This document shows, piece after piece, positions 24,905-37,660 of a stretch of 64,000 nucleotides of DNA. The stretch comes from Climacium dendroides. Taxonomy: Eukaryota > Streptophyta > Bryopsida > Hypnales > Climaciaceae. Location of the stretch: assembly GCA_950106755.1 (NCBI GenBank), contig OX467082.1, forward strand, positions 3,968,001 to 4,032,000, read 5' to 3'. The translations under genes and the position numbers were made by a program. The first letter of the stretch is position 1. Every line of letters starts with the position of its first letter. A model generated the notes under the pieces. The model did no database searches. It saw nothing but the letters and a program-made list of their open reading frames with translations, and was not told where the DNA came from.

Positions 24905-25670
24905 TACACTAAGAGCAATAACCCCTGAAGGTCCAAACACCGTTTTTTGGCAACATACTGAATATGAGTAGCTCACTACAAACAAATATTTTATTGTTTT
25001 CCTTTGAAAATTTAACACAACACCTGCTTAAGGAATATCTTTAAGGCACAACAATTTTCATAATTTTTGAATGCATAGTCAAAAAGTCATTGCATGATAT
25101 GTAATTTTTAGCGCTTAGCAGATAATTTGGATAGCCTAAAATACTTCTTTAAAAATTACTTTTTTAAAAAATAAAAAATTGAAATTGGTTATCTATATTT
25201 ACATGTATGTGGAAAGCTTTGGATCATTCCATTTTGATTAATGAGATGAAAGTTATGAGGAGTTTTAGTTTGTGTGTATGTATGGCAACCAAGATTCCTA
25301 AACTCTCTCCAAACTAAAACTCCTCATAACTTTCATCTACTCCTAAACTGTTTTTTTTGACAACATAGCAATTTTGGGCAACTAAGTACAAATGGAATTT
25401 TTTTGTTTAAAATTTTCACTTAACATGTGTCCAAGGAGTAGCTTTCAAGTTCAACAATTTTCATAACTTTTGACTTCATGGTTCAAAAGTTCTTATATGA
25501 TAATTATGTAGTTTTCATCATACGCGACAAAACAAACTTCTTTAAAAATCACTTTTTTTAAAAATAAAAATTTGAAATTAGTTCTCTAGCTTTATATGAA
25601 TGTCGAAAGCTTTGAATCATTCCATTTGGAAAGTTATGAGGAGTTTTAGTTTGTGAGATAGTTATGGATT
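24905..25670. mobile_element. Fold-back element FB2, two partial tandem arms
   Basis: The left-arm sequence of the FB2 family occurs twice in direct orientation, at about 24905-25290 and 25340-25670. Shared landmarks are 'ggcaacata', 'aacaattttcataa', 'tttgaatcattccatt' and 'agttatgaggagttttagtttgtg'. A short inverted piece (ccaaactaaaactcctcataactttcatct) follows the first copy. This looks like a rearranged or nested pair derived from the complete copies at 28.5 and 38.5 kb. Confidence 0.7.
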
Positions 25671-25679
25671 TTTAACTCT

Positions 25680-28480
25680 AAAATAAACTTTGAAGTTCTT
25701 TATTGAACTCAATTTTTAATATTCTAGCAAAAAAATAAAAACATTAGGTGTACATTGTTTATTACAAAAATGAAACCAATGAGATTGGCATTTTTCAATT
25801 CCATAAATAAGTTGTTAACAATTTAGTATGTTGAATCATTCTCTACTTCTTTCTACTTACTATTTTTTTCCTTTATGTTGTGCAATTGCAAATGATCTGA
25901 AATTTTTCAGGCATGTAGTCAACTTGCCATGAAGAATGAGTTCAAAGAAGCACCACCATTTTGGACATTTTTTCATAGAAATGTGACCTTGTAAAGTGCA
26001 GTTGCCTAGGTTTTTGCAAGGACAAGAAAAAGGTTTTTGCCACTTCAAATGTTAATATCTTACAATCTACACGGTGAAAACTTTTGAAATTTTTTCCACG
26101 TCTTCTGACACTAGCGTTCTACAAGATCATGTGGTTATATGTTTTCCTAAAAATATGGACAAACATGTTTAGCCATATACAAATTCTACTCTAAGGCAAA
26201 GCCCACTGGAATTGCATAACTCATTGGCTTGTGAAATTTACCATGATAAACCAAGAAAGTATTTAGGGATGTAATTCATGGGAATAAAATGGATCCCTCA
26301 AAGCAGACCTTCTTTTCTTTTTGTTTACAAAAACTTTGAAAAATCAGTTGCCACTTCCTGTAAGCTTATCACTAGGCGTGTGATCAAACCTCAAAACTTG
26401 AAAACCGACATTGTAGAACCAAGCAATGGTCCTCCCCATGGTAGGAAGGTATTATGTTTTGCTAAATATCTTGAAGAGATTTATCAATTAATTTAAGTAT
26501 TGGTGTTCAATTGATTGCAAGCTGCATACAAGACAATTTTGTTCATTAATTGTGAGGTCCTCCTTTTCAAGGATGCAAAAGGGGCCCTTGTCTCATTGAA
26601 TATTGCAAGAAGGGCCAATTCTATTTCAAGGCACAATGAGGGTATACCTTCTTGTCATCCTCTATAACTTTTGAAGCATTGTTGAAGAAAGATAATGACC
26701 TATTGGGGAATTACCCTATTAGTATAATAAGTTCGTTCCAAGGGAGAGCGTCAAGTAGGAAATTAATGCTAATGGGACTAATACCTAAAATAGGTAATAC
26801 AATCCCAAAATAGAAGACTATGATCCAATTTGGAAAATCAATAATCACTCAATCTACAACGACATTGTATATATACCAACTTGGCTCATAGATGAAACTT
26901 CTAGACTTAGCAAATAAAATCAATCAACCAAGTACACATACATACGCTCAAACACCATCACATATGAAAATATATTTTGTATTAACTCCGATTTGGTGAC
27001 AAATCACCATTACAACTTATAATTTCATTTATAACATCACTATTTATCTCAATTTCTCACATCTAACATTTAGATTCTCTTTGACTTAGAACACCCCATT
27101 CTTATCACTCCATAACTCCAATTAGGATTCAAAATAACTTCACAGCTTCAATTGAGTATAGATCACCTTCCAACTTCCAGCACATTCTCCAATTTGATCA
27201 CACCCTTGTGTAACTTACAATCTCTACATCTTCCTCTCTTTCCAACTAGGACACACACAAAACTCATCACTCAATCACACAAAGATACCAAGCAACCAAC
27301 TTGGAAACATACATTAAAACAATCAAATATACACAACACAAATTGGCTGGGACACGACTGGACTTTCACTCAACAAACGGTAAAAGAAAATGAGAGAAAA
27401 CACAACCCAAATAGGAAACACCGAGGCGGTTACCAAATTAGAAAAGACAACCTAACCACTTGCAAACCACCTAATTGGAACCGCAAATTCAACCACCATA
27501 CATCCCCCCAAATCTATCCAACTTCCTTAACCCAAATTGCATACCAACTAGGCCACCTCACCTAGCCACTTGGCCAAAATGCCACCTCATCCTAATAAGC
27601 TTGCTTCAAAAGAACACTGAAAAAGCACTCCCACATTGATAAAAGCACACCCAAAATCACCAAATTAGGATACAAACAACCAAACAACTTGACAAAAGCA
27701 AACCAAATACATACCAAACAAGCAACAAATCACAAAAATAAATCCAAATAGTATATTTACAAGCATAAACTTTATGAACTTGAAATTTTTATTGGAGATG
27801 TTTGACTTGATGAAAATCAAATCCCTTATTTATTGGAATTTTTTAAAATCATTTTAGCTTTATAAAAATATTTTTGTTAATTTGTCAAACTATGAGGTTA
27901 GGGATTCTTACTATGTTAGGAGTTCTCAAATTTAATGATTTGGACCCAAAAATTTCATGGTTTATTTGCATAGTAGGAAAGCATATTCCTACCAAAGGGA
28001 ATCTAAAAATAGATTATTATCCTCACTACCACCTCTAAATTGTTCACTAGGGTAGCTCTTGACTTTGATTTGAGGAAAGAAATGGACAAAAAAGTCTTCT
28101 CATCTTCCACAAAGCCTATAACATGCATCACAACTATCTCCATTAGTTTTATGAACTCAGAGAAGTTTTTTTGGTCAAACTGTTGTTTCCATTTAGGACC
28201 CTCCAAACCTTTGTGAGCAGATTGATGTCAAATGGAGGAAGCATTGCTACTTAGGTGTTAGATTTCATGTACATTTTAAATAAACCCCATTGTGACATTA
28301 GTAGGTTATGGTTGATTAGAGGAGTGAGCACTAGCTTGTCACTACCTTCCCCAAGTATCTTCCTTTGTCCATAAGTATCCATTAGATTGCAAAGGTGGGC
28401 ATCAAACTAGTCTTTAGCATTGTCATCACACCCAAACTATGGGTACATGATACCCAATGCACTCATGACATTCTTAGCAA
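25680..28480. other. Intergenic DNA, partly G-depleted
   Basis: No gene was recognised. From about 26.88 to 27.78 kb the plus strand is strikingly A+C-rich and G-poor. This opens a spurious 137-codon frame (27152-27565) rich in Thr, His, Asn, Gln and Pro. Text near 26045-26110 resembles 43.70-43.78 kb, indicating further old dispersed repeats. Confidence 0.5.
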
Positions 28481-28491
28481 AAAAACAATTA

Positions 28492-29215
28492 TTAATCCCT
28501 AAATGCAAAAACAGCATCCTTTGGCAACATTGTGATTTTGGGCGACTCACTACGAATGGAGTTTTTATTTTTCTTTGAAATTTTCACACATGTGCCCCAA
28601 ACGTAGCTTTAAGGCCCAACAATTTTTGTAACTTTTGACTACATGGTTAAAAAGTTATTGCAAGATATACGATTTTCATTGCTCGGTGGGCAGCTTGTGC
28701 AGTCCAAAAATCTTCTTAAAAAATATTTTTTTCAAAAATTTCTTTTTGAAATTGGTTCTTTAGATTTATATACATATGGAAAGCTTTTAATCATTCCATT
28801 TCAACAAGTGAGATGAAAGTTATGAAGGTTTTTAGTTTGCGGGTAGGTATAGAGTCTTTGAAAATCATACCTACTCACAAACTAAAAATCTTCATAACTT
28901 TCTTGTCATCTATCAAAATGGAATAATTCAAAGAATCCCACTTGTATATAAATATGTAGAACCAATTTCAAAAAGAAGTTTTAAAGAAGTTTTTTGGGCT
29001 GCCTGGGTTGCCCACCGAGCGTTGAAAATGACATATCATGCAATAACTTTTTAACCATTCAATCAAAAGTTATGAAAATTGTTGAACCTTAAAAATACTC
29101 CCTTGGAAAGTATTCTGTGAAAATTTCAAAGAAAAAAAATGAAAACTCCATTCGTAATAAGCTACCCAAAATTGCTAAAATACCAAAAATCATAGTTTGT
29201 GCATTTAGGGGTTAA
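28492..29215. mobile_element. Fold-back element FB2, complete copy
   Basis: This is a 724 bp palindromic element. The left arm starts ttaatccctaaatgca and the right arm ends tgcatttaggggttaa, with the centre near 28855. The arms (~360 bp each) match with scattered substitutions throughout, including 'tgactacatggttaaaaagttattgca' and its counterpart near 29035-29060. There is no coding capacity. Long-armed elements of this kind are typically mobilised in trans, and their transcripts can form long hairpins. The TTAA ends could be part of the element or a target duplication. Confidence 0.8.
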
Positions 29216-30895
29216 GTTTATGTATTAGCTTTGTAGCAGCCCCTGTCAAGAGAGTACAAGGCAATTCAATTCACAAAGCACTTTAATTAAAGTGGAAGAA
29301 TTAATTTTTGACTTAAAGAAGCATGACCATTTTGACTTCACTGCCTGAACACGAGCCACCTAAATTCGCAAGAGAATAAAAAAGAAGAAGCAAAAAACAA
29401 ACTTGAATGACTTAAAAACCAAACTTCCTAAACTAGACTTCAACTATTCACAAAGAAGATTGGAATGACTCACACATTTCAAAAAAGACATAAACTACAA
29501 GGGCTAAATTACAAATTGGAATGATAACAATAGCTAAACATCTCAAAAACTAATACACATCTCAGATACTAGCCAAGCATAAGCACAAATGAAACAAGTA
29601 AATTAAAGGAAAGCAAGGACAAAATAAAGCAAAAATGATAGAAAGCTTACTAGTGCATTCTTGTTTGACTTATGCCACTAAATCACCCTAGACAGTCCAA
29701 TCAACCGGTGCCAATTTGTACGCAACATGAATTTGTTCACCGTGACATACAAAAGCCAGTACTACAGATTCATCTTTGAGGTTCGTGAGTCATTTCAGAT
29801 GAATTTATTCATGGCTAGAGTTGAGCAAATTTTGAAAGGACCAAAACTCATTTATAGAAAAGCAAATTGCTAGATCTTCAAACATGTTGTGGAGAGACCC
29901 TTGGTAGATCTTAAGTACTGCGATGAAATCACAAATGAACACGTCGCGTTTTTGAGCAAAATTTAACAAGATTGTCAACAACATCTATAAGTAGCAACAA
30001 GGCTACTATGCCAAGTACGATATACCACGGGTGGTATACAGATTTAGCAAGAGAAGGAGGCAAGCCTGTACAAACAACAATAAGCATTGTGAGTCGAAAT
30101 GCCAAGCTCAGTAAGCAAAAGATTTGAGAAGTCATAAGTGACCAAATGACCAAAGCAAAGAACTTAAGAAAAATAAACAAAGCTCATTTTTTCCTTGTCA
30201 TTCTCGTCAAGGTCCCCAACCATAGTGCAAATAAGATTTCGATACTCTAAGAGCAACTACTGTAGTGGCTTAATGAAAGACATCCAATGAGTTTCCACTT
30301 GTTTCAACATTTTGAATCCTTTTGTTTCTGTCAATTCCGCCAATGATTTGAACTAGGTGAGGTGCTTTCAGCTTCTATTGAAATAAGTATGAGTGACTTG
30401 CAATACCTTGTTTATCGATTCAAAGATCCCTATAGTCTCTAGTGCCTTAAATGCACGGTTATATCTATGAGCAATATAGTGAACACCATGGCAAAAAGGG
30501 GCAAATTGATCTCTAATCTACACAGAAACCCCTATACACAAACTAGAAAGGATCATGACATCCACTACAAGAAATCATATATTTTATAATTGCAAAAGTA
30601 TGATTGGGGATGATTGGCGACTACTCATGGTAATATTCTTGGAGGCCAATATCTTGGGGAAAAATATGATTGTAAATATGATTGCTAGTCATTTTTGAGC
30701 TTTGTGCTTCATGAATGTATACTATACACCCATTGGAAACACCAAAATACATCATAAGAAACTATAGAGAACATGTTTGGGGAACATTGAGTCATATTAG
30801 TAGTCATATTTTTATGATAGTGATATTTTAATCTTTTTGAGCAGCCCTCAAAAAATATGGGCAATTCAAAAAAATATGGTCAAACCATTGTTTAG
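29216..30895. other. AT-rich intergenic DNA
   Basis: No gene was recognised. An 83-codon hydrophobic minus-strand frame at 29929-30180 has no family resemblance and no supporting exons. Confidence 0.5.
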
Positions 30896-31083
30896 GATTT
30901 TGAAATCCTAACCACCTACTTTTTCAATTTTAAAATCTAATCACTAATTTTTTTGGATGTTGAAATCCTAACCGCTACTTTTCTTACATTTTGAAACCCT
31001 AGTTGCTACTTTTTTAGGGTTTTGAAAATCGTAGCCGCCTCTTCTTTAAAGTTTTGAAACCCTAATTGTCGCTTTTTTGAACT
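30896..31083 (+). repeat. ~31 bp degenerate minisatellite, six units
   Basis: Six units of 29-33 bp follow the pattern TTTTGAAAyCCTAAyCGCTACTTTTTTa. They start near 30896, 30928, 30960, 30989, 31020 and 31052. Several units contain CCCTA or TTTAGGG words. The telomere-like words are spaced 31 bp apart and are not a telomeric array. Confidence 0.85.
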
Positions 31084-31500
31084 TTTCTTCCTTGACTTGT
31101 GTTGTTTTTTACCTTTTACTTCTTGTTGCTTATTGATTTTGTTTCTTAATTGTTGCCTTTTGTTGCTCTTTAATTCATAGTTTAACACTTGTTTCTTCTT
31201 GTTTTTTAGTTCATACTTCTTGTTTCTTCTTGTTGCATTAAAATTCTTTCTTCTTATTGCCTTTTGGTTTTTATTTTTTATTTTTTTGTTGTTGCATTTT
31301 AACTCTTGTTTCTTGTTTTTTCTTGTTGTCTCTTAGTTGTAACTCTTTGTTGCACCTTAACTTCTCCTTGTTATCTCTTAACACTTTTCACTTTTTCCTT
31401 CTTTTTCACTTCATTATCATTGTTATTTTTCCTACTTTAAACTTATGCTACATATTTTGTATTGTTGTAAGTTTTTGAAGGTTGAACTTTGTTGTTCATT
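31084..31500 (+). repeat. T-rich low-complexity tract
   Basis: The plus strand is dominated by variants of cttgttgc and ttcttgtt, giving a leucine- and phenylalanine-rich spurious frame. It directly follows the 31 bp minisatellite and may be its decayed continuation. Confidence 0.7.
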
Positions 31501-31634
31501 CACTAAAAATTAACTTCTCATTTTTTTAATTATATATGAAAACATGAAAAGTTAGAACAAAGTTGTTGGAGGTTACAACCCAATAGAACCATCTTCACAT
31601 TATTTTAAGGAAAACAGACCCTATTGTTTTGTTT

Positions 31635-31638
<4 letters not shown>

Positions 31639-31716
<78 letters not shown>
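31639..31716. repeat. (TA)39 microsatellite
   Basis: An uninterrupted TA dinucleotide run of about 78 bp. It is likely to be length-polymorphic and prone to assembly error. Confidence 0.97.
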
Positions 31717-31719
<3 letters not shown>

Positions 31720-32940
31720 TTGGTGACTAATAAATGTCATTAAAGAGAAAAATATTTTTACTTGCATGATTGTCTCTTGTATATCTTTCAAATCATATAT
31801 ATTTGTTTTTAACTACATAAATTTTTTTTATTTTTAACTACATAAATTTTTTTTATTTAACTATTCAATTATTTTGATGTATAATTGTAACTTGTCATAT
31901 CCATTTAAAATACATGAAAAATATAATTGTAGTTTGTAATTGAAGCTATTTTGGACCTTAATTACTCTAATTACAAACCACACACATGCGACTTTCTATC
32001 ATCGAGAAAATCATTTACTTCAGTTATATTTTATAATATATATTGACAATGATATAACTAGCTAGTCATATAATGCTTATAATTATGCACGCCAAAAAGT
32101 GACTTTGCGCTTCTAAAAACATGATTGTAGTCAATTATAAATTACCAAACACATTGATGTAATCTACCACATCAACCATAAATATGACTCACAAAATTCA
32201 TATTTTACATTAGTAAAAAAATATAACTCACAAGAGTCACTTAGGCCCAGCAACTCACTCCAATCAGTCATACTCAATTCTCATAGATCTAGTATTCTAC
32301 ATTTACTCAATTAATACACTCCAATTGACACTCAGTCCATTCCCTCATAATCAACTTATCCAATTGATCTCACAATTCACCACTTATACACAAAATAGTC
32401 AAAATACACAAATAATCACACAATTGGGCACAAACTCACACACAACCAACATCTTAATCACACACACATTACACAAAACTCACAATTGCAAACAAACACT
32501 AAGTTCATATTCAAAAACACAAAAATTATAACACATTTGTTTTACTTCCAACTATGAAAAGAGTCCCTACTGCACTAAGGTCAACTGAACTATCAATTGG
32601 GAATTCACAGGCTAAATACCTATCAACCAACATAACTACCAATTGGCAAAAAGTCCCTTGCAATCCCTATCGGCCTGAACTAACTACAATCGGTAAATAG
32701 TGATAGTAAACCACCATAATAAGCTATCAATTAGTAAAAACTACAAGTGCACACCAAAAATACCCAATCGGCTGAAATAAAAATTTAAAGTCAGACTACA
32801 TGTACTTCAACGTAGATAAAATGTACAACAAAAATAATAGATTTTTGTGCATAATTTGTGTCTTTAGCATACTTGTGATTAACATATAGAGGTCATATAG
32901 TTAATACAAATGACAAAGTAGTGTCACTTCTTTGCAATAA
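31720..32940. other. AT-rich intergenic DNA with a G-depleted stretch
   Basis: No gene was seen. From about 32.22 to 32.76 kb the plus strand is A+C-rich with few G, like 26.88-27.78 kb. The 68-codon frame at 32325-32531 is a by-product of that composition. Confidence 0.5.
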
Positions 32941-32944
32941 TCAA

Positions 32945-33050
32945 ATACATCGTAATGATGCAATAAGTTGTAAATTAATGTGTGCACCCATGAAAGAACA
33001 GTAACCACACGATACTCATTGATAATCCGTAGGTTTTGAACTTTGTGATG
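32945..33050. mobile_element. Half copy of inverted-repeat element M2
   Basis: This segment matches the right half of the M2 elements at 33183-33460 and 34959-35237. Shared words are 'catcgtaatgatgcaataa', 'acccatgaa' and the terminal 'ctttgtgatg'. The left half is missing. Confidence 0.75.
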
Positions 33051-33182
33051 ATTGCGAGTCAACACAAACTCAACAATTAACTTAGTCAAATTTTTAAAAT
33101 TAGTTGCATAGTCTACTTGTTGCAATGTCATGAGTAAAGGAATCTCCACCTAATTGCACACAACATAACAGTGGACGGACAA

Positions 33183-33460
33183 CTTCACAAAGTTTAAACC
33201 TTACAGTTTGGCAACAATTATCGTGTGGATATCGTTGTTTCATGGGTTTGCACGTTAATCGCATTATTATCGCATCATTATGGTACATTGCTTCGCATCG
33301 TTATGATGCAGTTACAAGTAATGCATTGTAACGATGGGATAACGATGCGAAGCAATGCATCGTAATGATGCAATAACAATGCGATTAATGTGCGAACCCA
33401 TGAAACAACAATATTCACATGATAATTGTTGCCAAAATGTAGGGTCTAAACTTTGTGATG
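33183..33460. mobile_element. MITE-like inverted-repeat element M2, copy 1
   Basis: This ~278 bp near-palindrome starts 'cttcacaaagtttaaacc' and ends 'ggtctaaactttgtgatg'. The interior contains repeated (a)atgcatcgtaatgatgcaat-type words on both arms. No coding capacity was seen. The structure fits a miniature inverted-repeat element that folds into one long hairpin. Confidence 0.8.
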
Positions 33461-34958
33461 AAGTAGTAGGCATTACCTCGTCTACCTTCACTACAAGAAA
33501 ATTTACTTTGTTGACAAGTTTTTAAATCTCTTCCACAACAGCCTTATACATAAAAGATGTCATAATCCAACCACTGTTATCACACTAGTAAACACTTGGT
33601 AAGTGTAAAATTGCCAACAATTTGTAAAGACTCTAGCGTGATTCATACTCCACCAGTGGATGACCACTCTGCAAAACTTGAAATGAAGTAGTGAATTGTA
33701 CCTTTTTCTTTGAGCCTCCACTGTGGTACAAGAATTAATCTACTCAAAGATGGATGATGAGGCACGTGCAGCATAAAATCGCATATTTTTTTTATGCTTA
33801 CATTGGGTAGCAATGTAGTGTTCTTCTTTTTTCAAACTATATTGAGATAGGTCTTTCTTGGTTGTAAGATGCCATCATACTTTTACAACATATTAGATTT
33901 TGGGGCCATGGTGCAAGGTTTGCAATCAAATTTGCTATAAACTTTGCATTTTACTATGTAAAAAACACCATTATTTGCAAGTAAGCCCTCAACCCAAGGG
34001 AGTTTGGCAGTCCACTCTGTGTGAAATTTTCTATGTCTATCATACCACTATCGGGCTTGGCTCTTTGAAAATTCAGCCTTGCCCTTAGATGACATGAATC
34101 AAATTTGGAAACATTTGGCCTCATAGATTGCAAGATTATAATGTTTTTAGTGTTGAAAACATTAAAAAGGGTTTGAAGTCTTGAAAGGGCCATTTAAGCC
34201 TATTTCCTAAGCTATGAATACATTTGAATATTTAAATAATTTAAATAATAAAAAAACTTTATTAAAAATCATTAATTTATTAATATTATCTAATGTAGCA
34301 TGGTCACAGCCACGTCAAACTATTGATTTGGCAAAGTTTCCAAAGTTCCTTACAATTTGGGAACTCATAGGAACCAACAATTTTCTTTTGCCCTCAAACA
34401 TTTTCTAATGGGATTTTGAAATTTTTCTAGCAACACATTTGCACGTGAAATTCAATTTCTAAATCTACTCAAATGAAAATACTTTGAACTATAGAGTGAT
34501 TGAAAACCAACATAGAAACACATTGGTGAAAGAAAATATGTTTGCATAATGGCTTTAAAATGTCAAAAAATAGCAAGAAAAGTTTAAAAAAAATCTAAGA
34601 CTAAACCTCATTCTACTGAAATGTTTCTCAGTCACTCATAACTTCTTGGATCAATATGAAATTTTAGCCACACAAACTAGGCTGGTATACGCAATTTTTC
34701 CAAGAAAATTAATTGAAAATGGATATTGTATGAAGAAGAAACAAGCCATCAAAGTTCATTGTAATCCAAAAATGTCAGGATTTTGAATTTCAAATTGCTC
34801 CCAAACATTCAAAACAACATGGATTAACATGAAAATTTAATCACAATAACTATACTTCAAGAGGAACAAAATTCTATCATTTCATTTTATTTTTATTGAA
34901 AAAAAAACATTGGATGAAGGAGATACAAGCCCCTAAAATTTTAGCCATCAAAATGTAA

Positions 34959-35237
34959 CATCACAAAGTTTAAACTCTATGGTTTGTGAACAATTATCAT
35001 GTGGTTAATGTTGTTTTATGAATTCACATGTTAATTACAATTTATTGCATCATTATGATACATTACTTCGCATCATTACATCAATGCACTTGCAAATAAT
35101 GCATTGTAACGATGTAATAACAATGTGAAGTAATGCATTGTAATGATGCAATAAATTGTAATTAACGTGTGAACCCATGAAGCAATGATAACCACATGAT
35201 AATTGTTGATAAACTGTAGGGTTTAAACTTTGTGATG
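34959..35237. mobile_element. MITE-like inverted-repeat element M2, copy 2
   Basis: The ~279 bp copy has termini catcacaaagtttaaac / gtttaaactttgtgatg. It is flanked by gtaa on the left and tagt on the right, so a TA target duplication is possible. Compared with copy 1, several G/C positions have become A/T, consistent with ageing. Confidence 0.85.
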
Positions 35238-35439
35238 TAGTTTGGTGAGCTCAAATTGAACCTTTGAACTTTAATTGGCTTATGTACAAAAAGTCAATAC
35301 ATCTTGGATTGATCTAAAATTTTACCATACAAACTTGAAGAGAGAACGCAAATTTCCCAACAAATTTTATTGAATTCAAACTCTAAGATAAAACAACCCA
35401 TTACGAACCAAAGATCCATTGTGAACTCCTAGAAATGAT

Positions 35440-35885
35440 CCCATTATGGTTTTCTTTTAGTGAATCATGGTTTTCTTTTGGTGAATTAGATCTAGGCCAC
35501 AATCACTGTCTTAACTAACTAGAATGGAGTGATTAGTGACCACAATAGGAACTTTCAACTTTTTAGTGCTAATTCATTGTAGGAAGTGACTTTTTCAAGC
35601 CTTCTATGTTGGAAAATATTGTGACTGCAATGGGTGAGTAAGATGAACGTTATGGATATACTTTTGTTAGTTTTGGAGTAGTCTACAGACTCTTTTAGAC
35701 CATGATGGGCAGAACACTTCAAAAATTCATAACAAATTCTCACTTTGTCAAAAAAATATAATTTCAATTGCTCTCACCATTTCTATCGCTTGTCTTTGTG
35801 TGGGGAAAAAATTAAAAATTTCAACAATGACATGAAGACAAACCCCCATTTGGTCCATAATGGGCTGTTTTACCTTAGATGCAAA
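35440..35885 (+). repeat. Dispersed repeat, copy 2 (pair with 12945-13785)
   Basis: This is a direct diverged copy of 12945-13785. It is shorter because it lacks the sequence equivalent to about 13280-13690. Confidence 0.7.
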
Positions 35886-37660
35886 AGTTATAACACTTTG
35901 AATTGTACTTGAAACTACAGTATATGAGGACACTTTCCGTCCCCCTGGGGCGTTTAGGGGTTAGGATAACAGCTTGAAAAGTTTGGCAGATGAAAACAAC
36001 GCAGTACGTGGCTCTCCTAGCGCCACCTTGAAAGCTTGGTGTTCAATGCTCAGCCTGTGCAATAGCTCTCTCGTTTGGAATCGATTACCTGTAGAATGAT
36101 GAGCATTGAGTTGTGTTCTTCGCAAGCTGGACTTTGTGCTTCAATGCTCCAGCAGTGGTGAGGGATCAATCTCTTCAACGAAGAGCTGCAATTAGTGTTA
36201 GATGCGACACAGTATGACATTGGTGCTTACTATATCTGCAAAGCACTGTTTGTCAATTGCAGTTGTTTGTTTTGCTACTACGAAGTCGAGCATGGAAGTC
36301 GAGGAACAGGTTCATTCCAACTTCAAGCCTAACCCTAAACCCTGCAAATCACAAGAGCTAAATTATCTCACACTAATTGCAGCTCTTCGTTGAAGTCAGA
36401 ATTCGTTTGGCTTCTGAACATGTGAACTATTGGCCTGTGGTGACGGTCATGGCGGGATTCTACAACTCTAGATTATCTCACTTTAATTGCAGCTCTTCCT
36501 TACAGTTTGCTTTCTCAGCGTCAGGTGCAATACTTTCTTCACAATTCCAAATCAATGCATTCAAAAGGTAATCAAACCTGTTGTTGATCTGAAAATGGTA
36601 ACCAAAGGTAACCATTATTGATCTGAAAATAGACCTCCCGAAGAACTATGAAATCATGCAATTCCGATCCCTCTCCATTATGTTACAAATGTCTAATTAT
36701 CAATTCAAAATCTTTGATTTGAGAAATTAAAATAACGCTAGCACATGCAAACAAGTGTACTCTTTTTCGTTTTGTCTTCAAAGTACTGCACTTTTTTTTG
36801 TGTGTGCGTGATAATATGTAGATTTTAATTACCAAAAAACGCCATAATTAATCCAAACAAATATTCAAACATTTCAATTGAAAATTTCTAGGCAGGCAGG
36901 GACCCTTTTATATATACATATCGTACCCGATATCTTGTTTTCTGTCCTTTGGGGTGGAGTCAATTGAGCCTTACACCTGAATTCTGACTGTAGCCACAGT
37001 TCTCACTCTGAAGTCTGGGCAGTTCTCAGTTCTCACTCAGCCTCTCAGGGTCATAGCTAATCATGATATTCTTGTCAGCAAATCCTGCCTAAAAAGTTGT
37101 GAGTCGGGAGGTTTCATTGTCTTAATGAAAAGACAAGATTGCAATAACTTATTAATTTGCCAAGCGCTTGAATTGGACCGGCCGGACTTCTGCAACTGCA
37201 ACTGATCCGAACTGGTTCTGCTGTTACAGGCCGAAGTTAAAGTTCCAGACGACTAGCTTCCAGCATCAAGTCTCCCCAGTGCCCACTCACTGGCTCTGTT
37301 TGCAAGATGAAATCTTATTTGCAGACCTTTCTGGAAAGAAGTCGATGTTCCACTACCGGTAAGTTCTGTGTGATGATTTGAACTCGGAAGGGTCTGGACT
37401 CTGGAAATGATCAGTTGAAGAAGAAGGGTCTGCACTCTGCAGTCTGCACATCGATCAGAGATCTCAGTCGATCATCCAAGTATATCCAGTGATCGAGTAG
37501 TCTACGTAAGATACTGGGACTGAAAAACTGTACCAAGTCTAGATGTACGTACCGGTATAAGTAAATTAAATGTTGACTTCTGTGAATACCTTCTGTAGAT
37601 GTATTGGGAAAGTATTATTGTTACAGTAGATCCAGTGTTCCGGAGGTACCTATGGGCATT
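35886..37660. other. Moderate-GC region with a TATA-like box, no gene recognised
   Basis: The GC content rises compared with the flanks. A TATA-like ttttatatatacata lies at 36907-36921, followed by text rich in 'agttctcac' and 'ctctg(c)agtct' words. Open frames at 36202-36393, 36377-36571 and 37168-37362 resemble nothing known. A non-coding transcript or the remains of a gene are possible. Confidence 0.35.
36173..36395. repeat. 25 bp perfect inverted repeat, plus a direct copy
   Basis: The segment 36173-36197 is exactly the reverse complement of 36371-36395, with 173 bp between them. A further direct, near-identical copy of the right arm with its flank (attatctcac(a/t)(c/t)taattgcagctcttc) occurs at about 36471-36499. 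Confidence 0.9.

Noticed and set aside
27152..27565. 137-codon open frame
   Set aside because: It arises from the A+C-rich, G-poor composition, which removes most stop codons on this strand. The peptide is a Thr/His/Asn/Gln/Pro mixture without domain signs.
29929..30180. 83-codon hydrophobic frame on the minus strand, looks like a membrane protein
   Set aside because: T-rich codons produce Leu/Phe/Ile by composition alone. There is no neighbouring exon, no family resemblance and AT-rich repeat surroundings.
30896..31083. Interstitial telomeric repeat (CCCTAAA words)
   Set aside because: The telomere-like words are isolated within 31 bp units and are not a contiguous 7 bp array.
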